24,771 bases of DNA from a virus, in the IMG/VR virus record IMGVR_UViG_3300033154_000190, positions 1-24,771 of that record. The stretch is one strand, 5' to 3'. Position numbers and translations under genes: made by a program. The notes beneath the pieces are model-generated. The model worked only from the letters and a program-made list of their open reading frames with translations, was not told where the DNA came from and did not search any database. Below are positions 24,001 to 24,771 of the stretch, piece after piece (positions within the stretch are counted from its first letter, which is position 1; each line of letters opens with the position of its first letter).

Positions 24001-24562
24001 CCATCCTCGCGTTCACGCGCTCGACGAACTCGGCCGGGAGCTTCTCGATGCCTCGGCTGAGAATCCAGCCGATGAGCGGTCGCCTCGACCTCGGCACTTC
24101 GCTCGCTCGAGCTCCGTGCTCGAGCAAGACGCCGGCGACCTCTAGGAGCTCGCTGTCGCTCCTCGACGTGAGCCAAGCCTGTTGGGCTTGCTCGAGGTCG
24201 TGGCGTCGCTTCCGTTCCGCCGGCGTCGTCGTTCCGCAGCCGCCGAGCTCGTCGATCGCTCGGCAGACATCCATCCTCGCCGCGTTGAACTTGTCGGCCT
24301 GCTGGCCGACGGTGTCGCCGGCCGCGAAGCAAGCCGAGTCGATCCGGGGAACCGTGGCGCGAAGGTGATGCAGAGCTCGAGCGCGGCCGGCCTCGAGCTC
24401 GAGGAGCTCGAGCACGCGGGTCGCGGTGAACGTCTCGAGGAAGTCGCACCAGTCGCAGTCGCCACATCGCCCGGTGCCGCATCGGCCGCCTCGCGGGTAG
24501 CTGTCGTCCGTCGGGTAGTCTCGCCAGCGCTCGGCGATGTCTCGCTCGGTTCGCTTGCTCAC
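23996..24562 (-). CDS. Cys-rich protein of unknown function
   Basis: The GTG at 24562 overlaps the preceding TGA as GTGA; the frame upstream of it overlaps a better-supported gene. The 188-aa protein opens VSKRTERDIAERWRDY, and residues 26-38 contain C-x4-C-x2-C-x2-C (GRCGTGRCGDCDWCDF), a possible zinc or iron-sulfur site. A helical stretch follows (TRVLELLELEAGRARALHHL), then RIDSACFAAGDTVGQQADKF and a C-terminal GWILSRGIEKLPAEFVERVN. The stop overlaps the next ATG as ATGA. Position upstream of the packaging genes would allow a small terminase, but no HTH is evident and the Cys cluster is not typical of one. Confidence 0.7.
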   Translation of the reverse strand: MSKRTERDIAERWRDYPTDDSYPRGGRCGTGRCGDCDWCDFLETFTATRVLELLELEAGRARALHHLRATVPRIDSACFAAGDTVGQQADKFNAARMDVCRAIDELGGCGTTTPAERKRRHDLEQAQQAWLTSRSDSELLEVAGVLLEHGARASEVPRSRRPLIGWILSRGIEKLPAEFVERVNARMA

Positions 24563-24771
24563 TTCCCGTGGTCCCCTGGGCAGGTGCCCTTCGCGTGGTC
24601 GCCGGTCGGGCAGGTGTCGCTCCCATCCCAGGACCGACGAACGCGCCGAGCTCGCACGCGAGCGCACGCGTCGCCCTGGGCGAGCTCGTCGGCCGGCCTG
24701 GGCGTCTCGCCTTCGAGGAAGCCGCCGGGAGCATCGTAGCGAGCGCGGAGCTCGGCCCAGACCTCGGGCCA
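24559..24771 (-). CDS. C-terminal part of unknown gene cut by window edge
   Basis: The frame enters at the window edge reading WPEVWAELRARYDAPGGFLE and runs 70 codons to a TGA overlapping the next GTG as GTGA. Codon use is typical. The C-terminus holds a short near-repeat, DTCPTGDHAKGTCPGDHGK, with two C-P-x-G-D-H or C-P-G-D-H units that could bind metal. Nothing identifies the family. The N-terminus lies beyond the window. Confidence 0.6.
   Translation of the reverse strand, partial: WPEVWAELRARYDAPGGFLEGETPRPADELAQGDACARVRARRVRRSWDGSDTCPTGDHAKGTCPGDHGK

Noticed and set aside
23349-24734. 461-aa minus-strand frame
   Set aside because: Arg/Pro-rich product overlapping three better-supported genes in other frames. 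Only its MTKDEARAIAS segment at 24000 may be genuine.
1-24771. CRISPR array, tRNA genes, integrase or insertion sequence
   Set aside because: No regularly spaced repeats, cloverleaf-type sequence, recombinase motif or terminal inverted repeats were found.

Overview
The window is about 24.8 kb of a high-GC tailed bacteriophage genome or prophage segment (Caudoviricetes). The long tape-measure protein, tail-tube and tail-chaperone genes, and the absence of sheath or baseplate genes, suggest a siphovirus-like tail. Nearly every real gene is on the minus strand, so transcription and virion assembly order run from high to low coordinates. No rRNA, tRNA, CRISPR, integrase, lysis or replication genes are visible, so host and lifestyle cannot be fixed. 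The GC bias and GAG-CTC (Glu-Leu) codon preference suggest a GC-rich bacterial host.

Layout from right to left. 24771-23732: a truncated gene end, a cysteine-rich protein of unknown role and a small sigma-70 region-4-like helix-turn-helix protein. 23686-22412: a ParB-like domain followed by a beta-class DNA methyltransferase, originally one gene but now in three reading frames. 22415-18744: DNA packaging (terminase large subunit, a small beta-rich virion-like protein, portal). 18751-16158: a DUF6527-like protein and several small Cys-rich, zinc-ribbon-like genes around a probable minor head protein. 15980-14403: an unusual three-part protein ending in a SAM-methyltransferase domain. 14402-14220: a gap with two dyad sites. 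14219-11238: capsid protease/scaffold and SU10/DUF5309-type major capsid protein, closed by a strong hairpin. 11115-8657: a post-capsid protein and head-tail joining/tail-completion genes. 8645-6950: two paralogous tail-tube genes. 6953-6193: G and GT tail chaperones joined by a textbook -1 frameshift signal. 6189-3112: tape measure. 3112-1: distal tail genes, including two IPT/TIG-domain paralogues.

Genes are tightly packed, with stop/start overlaps of the NTGA, TGATG or TAATG type, often using GTG or TTG starts; this implies translational coupling. The most notable items are the tail-chaperone frameshift element with its nested stem structure, the methyltransferase chimera placed among head genes, the paired GTTGNCAAC dyads, the tube duplication and the hidden sigma-like gene.

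Several genes change frame part-way (near 7.0, 12.96, 16.0, 17.86, 20.9, 22.5, 23.07 and 23.95 kb). These could be sequencing or assembly indels or real decay, and coordinates for those genes are functional extents, not single open frames.
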